Assembly: GCF_000264905.1 (NCBI RefSeq)
Contig: NW_006763136.1
Location: forward strand, 1,493,361 to 1,557,360
Reading direction: 5' to 3'
Length of the DNA: 64,000 nucleotides
From: Stereum hirsutum FP-91666 SS1
Taxonomy: Eukaryota; Basidiomycota; Agaricomycetes; Russulales; Stereaceae
Positions 23,350 through 35,903 of this stretch are shown one piece after another. Positions within the stretch are counted from its first letter, which is position 1. Every line of letters begins with the position of its first letter. A program made the translations under genes and the position numbers. Under the pieces are notes generated by a model. That model was not told the DNA's origin, ran no database searches, and worked only from the letters and a program-made list of their open reading frames with translations.

Positions 23350-26300
23350 ATTGCTGTGTATAGGACTCAGTGTGAGAGAAGTAGCAGCAAATCGTAGTTA
23401 GTAACGACATACCAACAGTAGAGATTCCCTTGACGATGTTGCCCAGACATCACCATACCGAACAGGCAGGACCTGCAATGACATTCGTGTTCAAAAGAAT
23501 AGTCGGACGTCAATACCGTACAACTTTACTACAACTTCACACAACTTCACAGAGTTCTTTCGATGTCTTACCTCGCTCAAGACGATGTATCGAGGCGATG
23601 TATCACGCGCAAATCGGGATCCTGAACCACCACAAATCAAGAAGGGGTAAAATCACGCTTCGTGATGTCGGATTCGAAATATACCCTAGCGGACAGGAAA
23701 ATTACAACTTATTATACATTAACTTACATATTGCCTCACTCTACTAACACCGCCTCTGAAGAAACCTTGCATCAAGCATGCAATTCCACCTGAAAGACGA
23801 AAGAGTCAGTGCATGGAAAACAACCCGAGGAGGTAAGGAGGAGGGTGATCAGAGAAGCCAGTGTTTTCTTAGCCCTCGAACCACAACAGTCCCCGAGACC
23901 AACCGACCCTCTCCAAGACGGAGAGAGCCAGCACTACTCCCATCGCGAGACAGAAGCGGCCCCAGAGATAGAGCGATATCGAGTAATCAACGAATGGATG
24001 AACTTATTTTCGTCCTTTGGGCAACGAGAGCACGGAAGCAGATTGCTCACCTAAAGGTAGTATGGAGGTGTAGACGAATAGCAACCCTAAAGAGACTGGA
24101 CAGTGGTCAGCTGCTGGAATCGCATCGAGTATGAGCACGGAAGTGGGAGAAAAGAATAGAAAAATGAAAGATAAAGACTGCTCCGTTGGTGATGCATGTT
24201 GAGAGTATGGTTCACAGGAAACCTCACCACTCGAAAAAATGGATAATTTTCTTCATCGCAGAAAGTACACAACTGAAAGACACGATCCAATGGGAGAAAT
24301 ATACTCACAATTAAAGACACCTGGTGCAGAATCTAGCGGAGGAGATGGGAGTCGGGAATTGGGAGTTGAGTCCACGTTGACCAGAAAATAATGGACACGG
24401 CACTCTCCGCGGCGGAGCTCTATTTTTGAGCTCAGCTGTACAGCTCAAAAAGACGTTCACGCAGCCACCGACGCGTCTGTCTTTTTTCTCTTGCTCTTCT
24501 CCGGTTGTCTTCACGAACAACAACGACGTCGTTGGTGCATGGTTGCCGGATGAACTCAGGTGAGGATCTGTCTTTGATGTCGTTGATGCCCCTACCGGCA
24601 GTCTTTTGTGATGATTTTAACTATTCAGTTCTGCTTCCGAAGAGAGAGCAATCTCTTTGTGGATACCCATCTTACCAAAAATACCATTTCTGACCATCTC
24701 CCTTCGTTCGCTTCGTCTTGATATTGACGTATGCTAATCAGTCTTCCTACGATATAGGTCGTTCGTATCTATGCATAGGGCGCTGCCGAGTGAGCAACAG
24801 GTGAGCTCGAGTTTTCTCTTTCAACACCTCCCTACGATGTTCTTTCATTATACAAGCATATGTCCTATTTGCCTTGAGGACAACATATTTGTGTCTGAGG
24901 GTCCTCCTCCACTCCCTCTTGTTTCGAAGATCATACTGACAAACATCACCTAGGTAGGAACGGTCATCGGTGGTCGTGTTCATTGCATACTGCCTAGCGA
25001 CATCAAACTTGACGGTCAGCCCGTAACCTTTTCTGCCAACTTCTTCAGCTTGCGTCGTACAGTTTTCGCGAATTTCTGTTCTTCCCTAGAACAGTCAAGG
25101 GACGGTCGTTGTGGGCTATGGTAATTACGTACTGAAAGCTTCCGTCCAAGACGACTACGACGCGTCTCAACCTCTACTTCATCATTCCAGTAGCTTTGAT
25201 GTCTTTCCGGTGGGTATCCAAAATTGATCTGTCTTGAATGTCTGCTCGTCATTGTTCGCTGTTGGAGAAGATCTTCCTGCGTCGACATGGGCTATGCGGT
25301 CATGTCAGTCGACAGTGCTATTTCGCTGCTCTGGGTGGACTTACTGGAAGCACGGTCATGAATTCCCCTCCATCGTGGGTATAGTACGTCGACTGCCGAT
25401 ATGGGCCCCTGTGCATCCGCTAGGGGTGAAGATATTGAGCGCGGGCGTCGCGACGCTCACTTCGAGGCAAGAACCGACGTGAGGAATGGGAGACAAGTGA
25501 GCGTTATCCAGCCCTGTCAGGATAGCCGTCCATAGTTGGCTTTCCATATATACGGTTGCATTACCAATTGCTGTACCTCAAATTGCATGCGATTTAATTA
25601 TGTTACGGTGCAATCGTGCTTTGCCTCTTCCTCGACGACGATAGATCTTCTGTACATCAACCATCAAACATGCGTACTTCCGGAACGACTTCCTCGGAGT
25701 GCATGTGTGAACACGAACGCCCATACGCCACCGGAATCGGCTCGATTGTCCTCCATGGGTCAAAACTCTATCCCACCTACATCAGAACGTCGCAGAGATC
25801 CCATCCACGCCTGCTTGCTGGCCGCTTCTCGAGAATCGGTGGGACGCCAGTGGTTACTGCCGTTCCCTCTCTGGGGACACGGTTCGGTCGGCGCTGTTTG
25901 GTTTGCTCATCTCACGTCCTCAAAGCCTCACGCCGCTGCTCGTTGACCGTGTCCCTTCAAGACTCGTACATTCGCTGGCCCTGGTTGTCAACCTGTATTT
26001 GGGTCTCTTAGTCCCTGGGGCACGATCAACCTCGTTGGTCTACGGAACAGATAGTGCCCGGATGGCACAGGAGGATTACTATCCGCAGTGAGCAAGTTGC
26101 CATACGTTCGCATGCTGTATCCAGAGAGAAGGCTCACCCAACCCCTTTCGTTATGTCCCCCGTTGAAGCCAACACATCTCTCAACTCAGCTTTCATTATT
26201 GGTGATGTTGATTGGATGATCAGACCATACTTTCTTGGGGTCTCTTTAAAGCGAAGTATCTTCTCACTGGGGGCGCGACTGCCTTGTACTGATCAAACAT

Positions 26301-26699
26301 AGGACCGATGAGCAGTACCTCAGATGATGGGGGCGGTCTGACTGTTCCTCCAATCAGACACCGAGCCCTCAAGGGTCATGATGCTCGTCTTCGCCTGGAG
26401 CACCAACCGAATACGAACCACGATACGGTGAACTATGCAGTCGCCGGCCTCGCCCTGACGCGATGGTATAGAATGAACTTGCGCAAGCATTGTCCACCGT
26501 ATCATCGGTGTGAATTTAGGTTCGTACCGTGTGGGGATCGGGGTTGGAATTATTGCAGAGTTCGACGTATGATCACGAACTCTAACTCTACAGCCACTGA
26601 AACAGATGATGTCGATGTATCGTCCGAGTTCGCCGTCTGGATCATGCCTAAGATCGTATATCTAATAGGGTGATCCTCTCGAGAAGGTCTACAGTGATA
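23350..26699. other. Gene-poor 3.3-kb stretch, possible decayed transporter
   Basis: No gene model holds together here. Between about 24955 and 26360 (plus strand) short blocks such as VGTVIGGRVHCIL, then NTSLNSAFIIG, resemble parts of OPT-family oligopeptide transporters in the expected order, but frames change and stops intervene. I regard this as at best a relic and do not give it a coding call. 23350-24500 shows nothing recognisable. Confidence 0.25.
24423..24451. repeat. Short perfect hairpin
   Basis: TTTTTGAGCT and AGCTCAAAAA are exact inverse copies separated by 9 bases. It may be a terminator-like structure or a chance palindrome. No adjacent gene end is known. Confidence 0.4.
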
Positions 26700-29430
26700 T
26701 TAGTCAGAAAGGACAATTATCTCGACATCGTCGTCCCCTTTCGTATGTGTGGCGCCTCGCGAACTCGCAGGTTGTGTGGATCCCAACATCGGCGAAGGGT
26801 CCGGAGAAGAAACCGACAAAGCTGACATACTCCTCTCCAAATAGGCGACACCTCCACCATTGTGTCGATGAGGGCCGTCGATCTCGTCGGATGGAGCTCT
26901 GGATAGATGTCGGGAACGCAGAGGCGGGACGGGTCGATCCTGATCCTCAGAAGCCCTCAACACATTATTGTTCATATCTACGTTCTCATCGCCCGTAGAA
27001 TCGAAGAAGTCCTCCTCTCCTTCCAAAAGATCGAGGCGCCTCCGCTTAGCAGGCGAACACGACGCCACGCCAGATTGATCCACAGGGAAGGTTGGCTGTC
27101 TCCTCGACGAATCTGAAGAGCCTGGGAGTTGATGAGGTGTAGTGTCCAGATCGAAGAGGCTGTCCAGCATATCGATATTACTAGTACTTTCTCCATCCGT
27201 GGCGTGCACACCGCCGAGGAAGAGATGTGGATGAGACCGATTCTTGACCATCTGACGGTTCTTGCCAACTTTTTCCCGCGGAGCTGCCGAGATGTTGCTG
27301 GAAGACGCTGTGTTTCGTCCTCGGGCACGTGGGGGAGCGCGCTGTTGAGAATCGCGAGCCTGTAGAAGGTCGCCGCCGAAGCCCATTGCGAAAGCATCAT
27401 CTTCCTCTACAGTCGCTAGCTCATCGGCCATCATGTCGTCACGTTGGGATCGTAGCGGGCCAGCTTTTGAGATGAAAGGAAGATTCGGAAGACTCGATGA
27501 CTTCTTGCTCAAGGGTGGGTCTCGAAGATGGATGGCAGATATCTGGTCTGAATCGCCACCATAAAGATGCCTGAACTTCGTCGAAGCAGTGCGGGAAGGG
27601 CCTGCGCTGGGCTGTGGTAAGGGAGGCTTGCTGCGGGACTTGACAGACCTGTTCACCGCCTTGGATTGAGGTCGAACAGGGGCTGGCGGTGCATTGTCAT
27701 CAGAGCCAGAGTCTGCGCTGATCACGTTCAAGTCGAAGAACTCCTCGGCGTCGTCGGCATCCGCAACGTTCGCGGTGGTATAGTATGCCCGTTTGGTCTT
27801 GGTGCTCATGCCCGTTGCCCTTGGTCGCTTTTTGGCCTTTTCACTGGGATGGACCGTTTTTAGAGGGCGACCTGATAGAGAGAGATATCATGTGAGCCAT
27901 CTTGTCCTGACTTAGCGTGTAACGAGGGGAACTATCGTGTTTACCTTTTCTTGGAATGACTTCTTCACTCGTTGGTCTCATGGCGTTGTCGTCCGTACGT
28001 CTCGTCTTCTGCTTCGTGGCTACTTCGACGACTTTATCCTGTGCCTGCAGAGGGTCCAGAGCGTCGACCGCGGCCATAACGTTTTCCTCACCTGCGCTGG
28101 ACAGTTCACCGGTGTCTTCGTCGTCTTCGTCTTCGTCCTCTTGTAGCGCTTTCCCTGCATACCTCCTAAAGCAACCCTTGACAACGTCTCCCCAGAGAAC
28201 ATATGACCGGCAGTTCGGGCAACTGCCGCCGCGGGGAATAATGGTCGTACCTTGCTTTTCTCGCTCTAGAAAGAACCGAGAGAGGCATCGAAGGTGAGAG
28301 ACTGCCTGACAGCCGTTCGTAGGACATAGTGAAGTAGTCAAAGACTCCTGGCGGTTCATTCAATCAAAATGTGAGGATCACTCCTGCGCTTCCCGGGATC
28401 CGCCATACGTATGACTCACCTTGGCGGAAATGTCCAACCTTTCATGGCAGACCGAGCATTCCAGGCCACTTCCCGCATTGTGAAGTAGAGTCTGCCACTT
28501 GGTCAGATGCGCCGTAGTGAATTGGTCTAGAAGGATGAAGCTTTCAGCAAAGGGAAGGATCGCCACCAAAAATAACAAGCTTCGTACCATCAGATACATC
28601 AACAGGTCCAATGCGTTCTGTGTTTGTTTTCCCGGACTTACCATCCACGCCTTCATATTCGATGCAGTATGTAAAGCCTCGAGGCAGAGGAAACTTAACG
28701 TCTGCGGCCTTAGACACATCTTCCCATATTTTCTCCGCCTCCTCCGTGAAGATCTTCACATGAAGTGGCCACACGTTATAAGGATGATACGACAGCATCG
28801 TACGAGCAACACTTTTAGATGGATTTCCCACAGGAAGCGGCAATGAGGCATTGTTGGGAACATGATGATGCAGGAAGAGAGTACCCACAGGATGTTCCGT
28901 TTCATGCCGGTTCCTCGTTTGAAGAGAGCGCTCCCAGCATCATCACGCAGGTTTCGAGAGACGTGGGGATGCTGCCAGGCCCATTCGAATTGTAGAGCAG
29001 CAAGCTTTGAGGGAAAACCATAGACGACCATCTGCATCACCCAAGGGCGCTTGTTTTTCGTTTTCCAAGCCCCTTGAGTGATTTCGCCATTATGCTGACT
29101 GTGAAGGGGTCGTATTAGGAGCTGAAATAGTGGTCCAAATATATGAAGAGAGCTGCAAGACATTACCGTATTCGACGAGGCTGTACGAGACGTGGTGAGC
29201 AAACGATGCTGATTACTTATGGACATCAAGGACAGCTCGTACCGGATTGGGGGTGCTTCCTATATATGTACTGAGCAGATGAGTGTGAGTCATGAACATG
29301 GTGTTACGGAGTGGATGAATTACACGGTGGACCTCGGGATCCAATGTGACTTGAGGAGGTAACAGGAGTAGAAAGTGGGGAACTTGTGGAAAGCTAGTGA
29401 TGAGCGTGTACTCTTTGTCGGCGTCACCAT
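26700..29430 (-). CDS. slx1: Slx1 structure-specific endonuclease with long C-terminal extension, 754 aa
   Basis: Eight exons: 29430-29324, 29270-29243, 29180-29167, 29098-28889, 28811-28588, 28526-28420, 28347-27945, 27871-26700 (2,265 nt). The N-terminal GIY-YIG nuclease reads FYSCYLLKS (~20-28) and [19 protein letters not shown] (~37-55, across the 14-nt microexon 29180-29167), then [19 protein letters not shown] with the catalytic Glu. After a linker comes the C-terminal zinc finger of the family: [12 protein letters not shown], then [14 protein letters not shown] and [17 protein letters not shown]. Slx1 with Slx4 resolves Holliday junctions and other branched DNA in the nucleus. Fungal Slx1 proteins are usually about 300-400 aa. 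Here the same frame goes on for about 400 more residues of acidic, serine-rich sequence including a KKRPR basic patch. The extension depends on the intron 27872-27944. Confidence 0.9.
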
Positions 29431-29960
29431 CGTGGGCTACAAAGAATCTATAATGTTCCGATTAGCCAGAACCTGTCTCCGTGTAAACCGCAACAAACCA
29501 CTTGTGGCCAGGGTGTTCGCTACGAGTCCCTTTGTCGGAATGTGGCGCTACAACCTCAAGTTGTATGTTTCGAGCCAAGTTTGTTTCAAGGACGAGAGAA
29601 AGATAGGACGATTATGACACGCGCATAAATGTGAGGTCAGTCCGGGTGACAGATAACTCAGCTGGACGCGACAATACGACGGAAAACCTGACTATGCGTG
29701 TTTCCAAAAAAATAGAGGGCGAGTTTGAAAGTGTAGAGACAGATCAGAGCTCGGACGCGACGTGTGGCGACGCGTTTGAAAGCGGCAAGAAAGCGGCATC
29801 CCGAACGCGACACCACGAGGACCTTGCCGGGTTAAAATGTGCCCGTTCCCGGTGCGCGCTTCCCCACACGAGCCTTAGTTCAAGGTGGCCCTCCTTCCTT
29901 ACCACTATCACCTCTTTCCTATACTTCCACGCAGACCACCACTTCGAACCTCGGTTTTCA
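29431..29960. promoter_or_regulatory. Shared upstream region between divergent slx1 and SDR genes
   Basis: 530 bp separate two start codons that point away from each other. No coding sequence is supported. A pyrimidine-rich tract precedes the dehydrogenase start (29875-29960). A bidirectional promoter is likely from position alone. Confidence 0.4.
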
Positions 29961-31606
29961 ATGTCTGACTGTGAGTGCAATCCATCGAACTGACAGGTTT
30001 CCTGGCAAAACAGATCGTATACTCATGCTCTACCGTCTGTGCCACATGCATAAGACCCTTCTCTGAGCATACCCAGTCTCTTCAATGTACAAGGCAAAAT
30101 CGGTGCGTATCTTGAGTATTCCACTCAATGGATCATGTTTAACATGTACTCTGTTTGTACAGCTGTAGTCACCGGTGGTGGTAGCGGTATAGGCACGATG
30201 ATTGCTTCTGCTCTCGTCCTGAACGGCGCAAAGGTCTACATTGCCTCTCGGAAAGAAAAGCAGCTGAAAGAGGTACATACATTACTTTATACTGATTGGA
30301 CGGCTCTAAACCTGTCGTAAGGTCTCAGATCAGCTGAACAAGGCTGGACCTGGCTCGTGCGACTATTTAGTCGCAGATATCAGTGTAAGTCCTTCCTTTT
30401 GGTATCTAACTTCACACGAAACAGGAGTTGACAAAATCAGCTCAGAGTCAAGCTGGCTGCCAGAAATTGGTGGACGCCATCAAGGCTAAAGAGAGCAAGA
30501 TTCATATACTAGTCAACAATTCAGGAGCAACGTGGGGCGCCCCATACGACAAGTAAATATTACATCCTCATGCGTAGACCAGAGCTGCACTCATCCGACA
30601 TTTTGTTTAGTTTCCCCGAGAAAGAAGGCTGGGATAAAATTCTTGCGTTGAATGTCAAGTCGATATTTTACCGTAGGTGATACTCGAAATATAAGCCGGT
30701 AATATTCCAAGAAGTTCATGTTCTTGCCTCCGCGTACAGTCACTTCAGGGTGTGTTTCCTCGCCCCTAGTGTGCCGATCGTCCTGCTACTAAAATCGCTC
30801 TTAGATTTACAGACCTCCTTGCGAAGGGTTCCACGAATGCTGATCCTAGAAGAGTCATCAACATTTCCTCGATCGCAGGCCTTTCTCCTGTCGCCGAAGG
30901 ATCGCGTGTGGCTGCCCCTGGGACTGGTCTATGGAGCTGTAAGCTTACATTATCTCTAATAGTCTCAATCTCACGAAAATACGATGCTTTCGTCCAAAAA
31001 AACAGACAATACGAGCAAAGCCGCTGGTAAGCTCTCGATGAATACTCCAATACATTGCTGATCTCGATCCGGAGTCCAGTGAACCACCTCACGTCGCAAC
31101 TCGCTGTGACTTTGGCTCCCAAGTATATCACGTACGTGTTCATCTGATCAGCACTACTCAATTCCATTCGGCTGAAACAATGATGGCAACAGAGTGAACG
31201 CCATCCTCCCTGGGTGCATTGTTATTTTGATTATTGAAGACGTTGCGACGAGACACTCATAGTCTTATCTCACCTCAGTGTATTCCCCTCAAAGATGACA
31301 GCATTCGGCTTCAAAAAGGTCGGAGGATCTGACAAGATGGCTAGTGGTCATCCGTTCGGTATGACCATTCAAACAATGTAAGGTCACGAACAAGAGCTCA
31401 ATCACTTATGATAGGTCGAGTGGGAGAGCCGCGCGACATGGCGGGTGTAGGTGCGTGAAATTGTGCTCTGGCCCTTTTTTATGCTTGTTGAGGCATGACT
31501 CCTCTCAGCCCTTTTCCTCACAAGCCCGGCGGCTGCGTACGTCACCGGAGCCCACATCGTCGTTGATGGAGGAGGATTGGTTTCCGGCGCGAAAGCGCAC
31601 TTGTGA
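29961..31606 (+). CDS. Short-chain dehydrogenase/reductase (classical SDR), 283 aa
   Basis: Fourteen exons: 29961-29970, 30055-30102, 30163-30272, 30322-30384, 30446-30552, 30611-30672, 30740-30749, 30805-30938, 31006-31026, 31080-31131, 31193-31213, 31279-31358, 31415-31450, 31509-31606 (852 nt). Cofactor motif TGGGSGIG (residues ~22-29), VADIS, NNSGA, catalytic Ser in INISSIAG and YxxxK as YNTSK, then the C-terminal block AYVTGAHIVVDGGG. Arg in ASRKEKQ after beta-2 suggests NADPH. The layout and the LFNVQGK start recall fungal SDRs annotated as RhlG-like 3-oxoacyl reductases, so a role in lipid or secondary metabolism is possible but not proven. Very high intron density for a small gene, including a 10-nt internal exon (30740-30749). 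Confidence 0.92.
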
Positions 31607-32115
31607 TGACCTCTACTCACGGTCAGTAGCTGTTTCAGATGTTGCTCGGATGTACTATGGATATAGGATTATGTATCATATGAGCTTCGTGTATGTGCCG
31701 CAATGTCAGCGGTAGTCGGTGCCAAGTAGTTGCTTATTTACGATCGAATCGAAAGACCACTGCAGGTGTCGTTGCAAAGCAATAGGAAACACCCCAGTAC
31801 GGCAGACGCAAGGGGCCAGGGGTCTTTCAGTGAGCAGTACGCTGTACTGGCGAGAGTAAAGAGCTTTCAAAGAAATTATCCTTCCAGCAAGGTTGGTGCT
31901 GCCGAAGGTAGAGTTCCTCCTGGGCCAAAGCGCTCAGGGATTGACCCAGAAAGGCAGAGGGTGGCGCAGACAAAGTTGGAATGGCATTTGCCGGATCTGT
32001 GTGAAATTTCAGTCGCCACAAATTACAGACTTCCTCTTCACCATAAGTACGTCCTTCAGCCTGCAGCAGACTAAGACTAGAGCGTCTGTAACTCTCATTT
32101 CTCTCTTAGTACGCC
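31607..32115. other. Intergenic, no gene seen
   Basis: 3' region of the dehydrogenase and 5' region of the helicase gene. No supported coding sequence or RNA. Confidence 0.5.
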
Positions 32116-35010
32116 ATGTCATCACGACCTGGTCCATCTCAGCCCAAAAAACACCCCCAGAAAAAAGGACAACGGCCCGTCCATGGCTCGAAGGTCAAGA
32201 AACTCTCTGAAAAGCAGCAAATCGAGAACCTCGAGCGAGCCGCACAGGAATTTGTGTGTATACGCTCTTGTCTTGTACCTCATCCATAGCTCATTGACAC
32301 AGCGCTGAGATCAGGTTCCAGGAAATGAATTGAAGGCCTTTGCCGATTTACCTCTTTCCGAGCCCACGAAGCGGGGTAAGACTTCTCGACGTACTGTCTC
32401 GAGGGAATATTCAAACTAAGCATCCTTCGCTTGTATGCAGGACTTAGAAAGGCATTCTTCGTAGACATGACGGATATTCAAGCCAAAAGTCTACCTGTCT
32501 CGCTGAAAGGCAAAGACGTACTCGGGGCAGCTCGTACAGGAAGCGGCAAAACGCTTGCTTTTCTCATACCTGTTCTCGAAATTCTCTACCGACGGAAGTG
32601 GGGTCCCCAGGATGGTCTGGGAGCTTTGATCATATCCCCAACCCGAGAACTGGTGCGTCTTGTCCACTTCTTACTCACACTGGCCGATTTTTGACAGTCT
32701 CTGGACAGGCCGTGCAAATTTTCGAAGTACTTCGTTCGATAGGAGGCTATCACAGTTTCTCTGCCGGTCTCGTTATTGGTGGAAAGAACCTGAAGGATGA
32801 GCGAGATCGCCTATCACGGATGAACATCCTTGTTGCAACACCTGGACGGTTGCTCCAGCATATGGACCAGACTGTAGGCTTTGAGAGTGACAACCTTCAG
32901 CTGTTAGGTGCGTGCCCCCCTTTGGTTCGGATCACATCATATCACTTATACCCTTGACTCCAGTTCTCGATGAAGCAGACCGTATTCTTGACATGGGTTT
33001 CTCCCGTACCCTTACCGCCCTCCTCTCCCACCTCCCGAAATCCCGTCAAACCCTCCTCTTCTCCGCCACCCAAACCAAATCCGTCGCCGACCTCGCTCGT
33101 CTTTCTCTCAAGGACCCCGTCTTCGTCTCTGCCCACTCCCAACCCTCCGACTCCCCGGAAACCGATGCCGCCACGAACGACAAGCACCTTGCCATCCCCA
33201 AAGGTCTCGAACAGCACTACATCATATCTCCCCTCCCGAAAAAACTCTCCATCCTCTGGTCCTTCATAAAAACGCATCTACAATCCAAAATCCTCGTCTT
33301 CATGTCCTCGTCCAAGCAAGTCCGCTTCGTTTTCGAGACTTTCAAGCGTATGCACCCCGGTGTTCCGCTCCTCCACCTCTACGGCAAACAAAAACAAATG
33401 ACACGCCTGCAGACGTTCAATCGATTCACGACCATGCAGCACGCGGTACTCTTCGCTACGGATATCGCAGCGAGAGGTCTAGATTTCCCGAGCGTGAATT
33501 GGGTGGTGCAGGTGGATGCGCCCGAGGATGCGGAGACGTATGTGCATAGGGTGGGCAGGACGGCGAGGTACGAGAGTAATGGGAAGGCGATGCTGATGCT
33601 ATGTCCGAGTGAGGAGGAAGGGATGATGAAGAGCTTGAAAGAGAAAGGGGTGGAGGTGGCGAAGATCAAGATCAGGGAGAGTAAGACGCAGAGCATTGAG
33701 AATATGTTGCAGAACTTGGCGTTCCAGGAACCGGAGATCAAGTATCTTGCGCAGAGGGTGAGTCTTCTCCTTTCATTTGATGTGCTCGCGCGATCTAACT
33801 GCTAAGGGTCTTGACTTTTCTAGGCGTTCGTCTCATACCTCCGGTCTGTGCATCTGCAGAAGGACAAGGAGGTCTTCAAGGTCACCGAACTACCGGCGGA
33901 AGAATTCGCCGCTTCACTAGGTCTTCCTGGAGCACCCAAGATCAAGTTCCTGAGCAAGGAGAAGGCAAAAGAAAAGAAGAATGCGTCACGGGCTGTCGCT
34001 GCCCTACAGGCCGAGATCGAGAAAGAGCAGGGTGGAGCGAAGGCCGAGAGTTCTGAGGAGGGCTCTTCATCCGACGAGGGCGAAGACGGGTCGGAAAATG
34101 AGGCTGAGAAGCTAGAACAACCAACGGAGTCGAAGGTAACTTACTTTCCGTTTCTCCTATTCTTTTCTGTTATCGCTCACGCCTTCATATTCGCATAGTC
34201 AAGCAAAGTGCGCACAAAGTACGACCGCATGTTTGAACGGAAAAACCAAAACATCCTCTCCTCGCATTACACCAAACTAGTCGACCACTCCCTCGACCCC
34301 ACCCTCAACCGCTCCGGCGACGCGTCCGACTCTGACGACGACTTCATCACCCTCGCCCGCGCGGACCACGCCCTGCCGGGGGACGACGCACTCCCCTCCT
34401 CCGAAAACATCTCGAAACGGAAACTGAAAGCCGGGACGAGCAAGCGCGCGATGTTGAAGTATAAAGGGGCGCCTACGAAGTTGGTGTTTGATGATGAAGG
34501 GAAGCCGCATGAGGTTTATGAGATGAAAGATGTGGATGATGTGTTTGGGGAGGGGAAACAGGATGGGGACGTGAAGGAGGCGGGGAAGAAGTTCGTGGAG
34601 AGTGAGAGGGGGAGGTTGAGGGAGGCGGATGTGAGGGATAAGGAGGAGGCGAAGGAGAAGAAGAAGGAGAAGAAGAGGAAAAGGAAGGAGAGAGAACGCG
34701 AGGTACGTTTTTCCCTACTTGTATTCTTCTCCACGACTCTTCAACTCACGTCTCTTGTTTGCGTGTGTTCCTGTAGGCGGAAGGCGATGGCATGGACGCC
34801 CCGGTGCTCGCCCCGGTGGACGATGACGACGGATACGTCTCCCCAGATTTCGACCTGCCACCAGCGTCTTCCGAGGACGAAGACGATGCTCCTCCACCAC
34901 CGAAGCGTAGCAAACATCATCAAACACCACAGTCATCAAGACGGGAAGATATATCCACGCTGGAGGATGAAGAAGAGCTGGCTTTGCGGATGTTGCGCGG
35001 CGGTCGGTAG
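32116..35010 (+). CDS. DBP4: DEAD-box RNA helicase Dbp4/Hca4, 817 aa
   Basis: Eight exons: 32116-32253, 32315-32375, 32441-32652, 32709-32907, 32964-33757, 33824-34135, 34199-34702, 34777-35010 (2,454 nt). Basic N-terminus, then the helicase core: Q-motif FVDMTDIQ, motif [27 protein letters not shown] in [18 protein letters not shown], then the second RecA domain with [24 protein letters not shown] and HRVGRTARY. The [17 protein letters not shown] block after the core and the charged coiled C-terminal tail are typical of Dbp4, which frees U14 snoRNA and supports 18S rRNA processing in the nucleolus. Length (yeast 770 aa) fits. An ordinary housekeeping gene. Confidence 0.95.
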
Positions 35011-35903
35011 CTGTGCGAACTTGGTCTCATCTCGTATACTGGTTATAATATCTAGTGGAGATGGCGGATTGTAGAACACTACGATGCATCTAGTTTATCG
35101 CGACATTTTCAATGATACTTATTGTATCACGAATGGGCGATCTCAACACTCATCGAGCTGTTCCCAATGACTGGTGGCACACCCGACACGTAATGAACGC
35201 CACACTGGGTCACTCCCAACCTTGAAGGCTCCTTCCAGTAGACCGTCGTTTTCGCTGAAGGTGATGATCACCGCGGTCAACTTTCGTGATGCTATATGGA
35301 GGCCGCACCTTGGTTGACGGGCCAATTCCTCGTGGACCGTGTGGTATTGACCTGCCAGCTGCAGGGCTGACGTTCGGCACGAATTTACGCCACACATCAC
35401 ACAAGAAAACCTTTCTGTGAAAGCAGCACAATTGTCTGGCAAGAAACGGTCAAGCAATCATTACATATCATACAGTCGTACCCGGAAAGGCAACCCATAA
35501 GGTACTGGTAAGTATACAATCGGAGACGACAGTATCCTGGTATAAAGGGGTGCTGGTAGTAGGATAACACAGCAAAAAGGGGTGGATGAGGAGGGCGGGG
35601 GAGCACTGAGTACTGAGCACTGAGCGCGATAATAAACAAACGATGGCGAAGGCGAAGAAAGTCGAGTCCGGAGCAGGGTGCATAGAGGTAGGTAAGCTAC
35701 ACGAAGAAAACAGTCAAGGGCATCCGAGTCATTAAAATATCATGAAAAGTCCGTAGCGTTCGAATGGAAGTGAGTATTTTTTGAACACCATCTCAACTCC
35801 CATCACACCCAGCGAAAAGAACCCAGAAAAATTTCACCACTCCCACACGCTCTACCCCCGAAAAACAACTCGCTCATGCAGAACAAGAGCCAAGTCGATC
35901 CGT
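35011..35903. other. Convergent intergenic region
   Basis: Lies between the 3' ends of DBP4 and the SUR7-family gene. No coding sequence is supported; 3' untranslated regions from both sides probably fill part of it. Confidence 0.5.
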
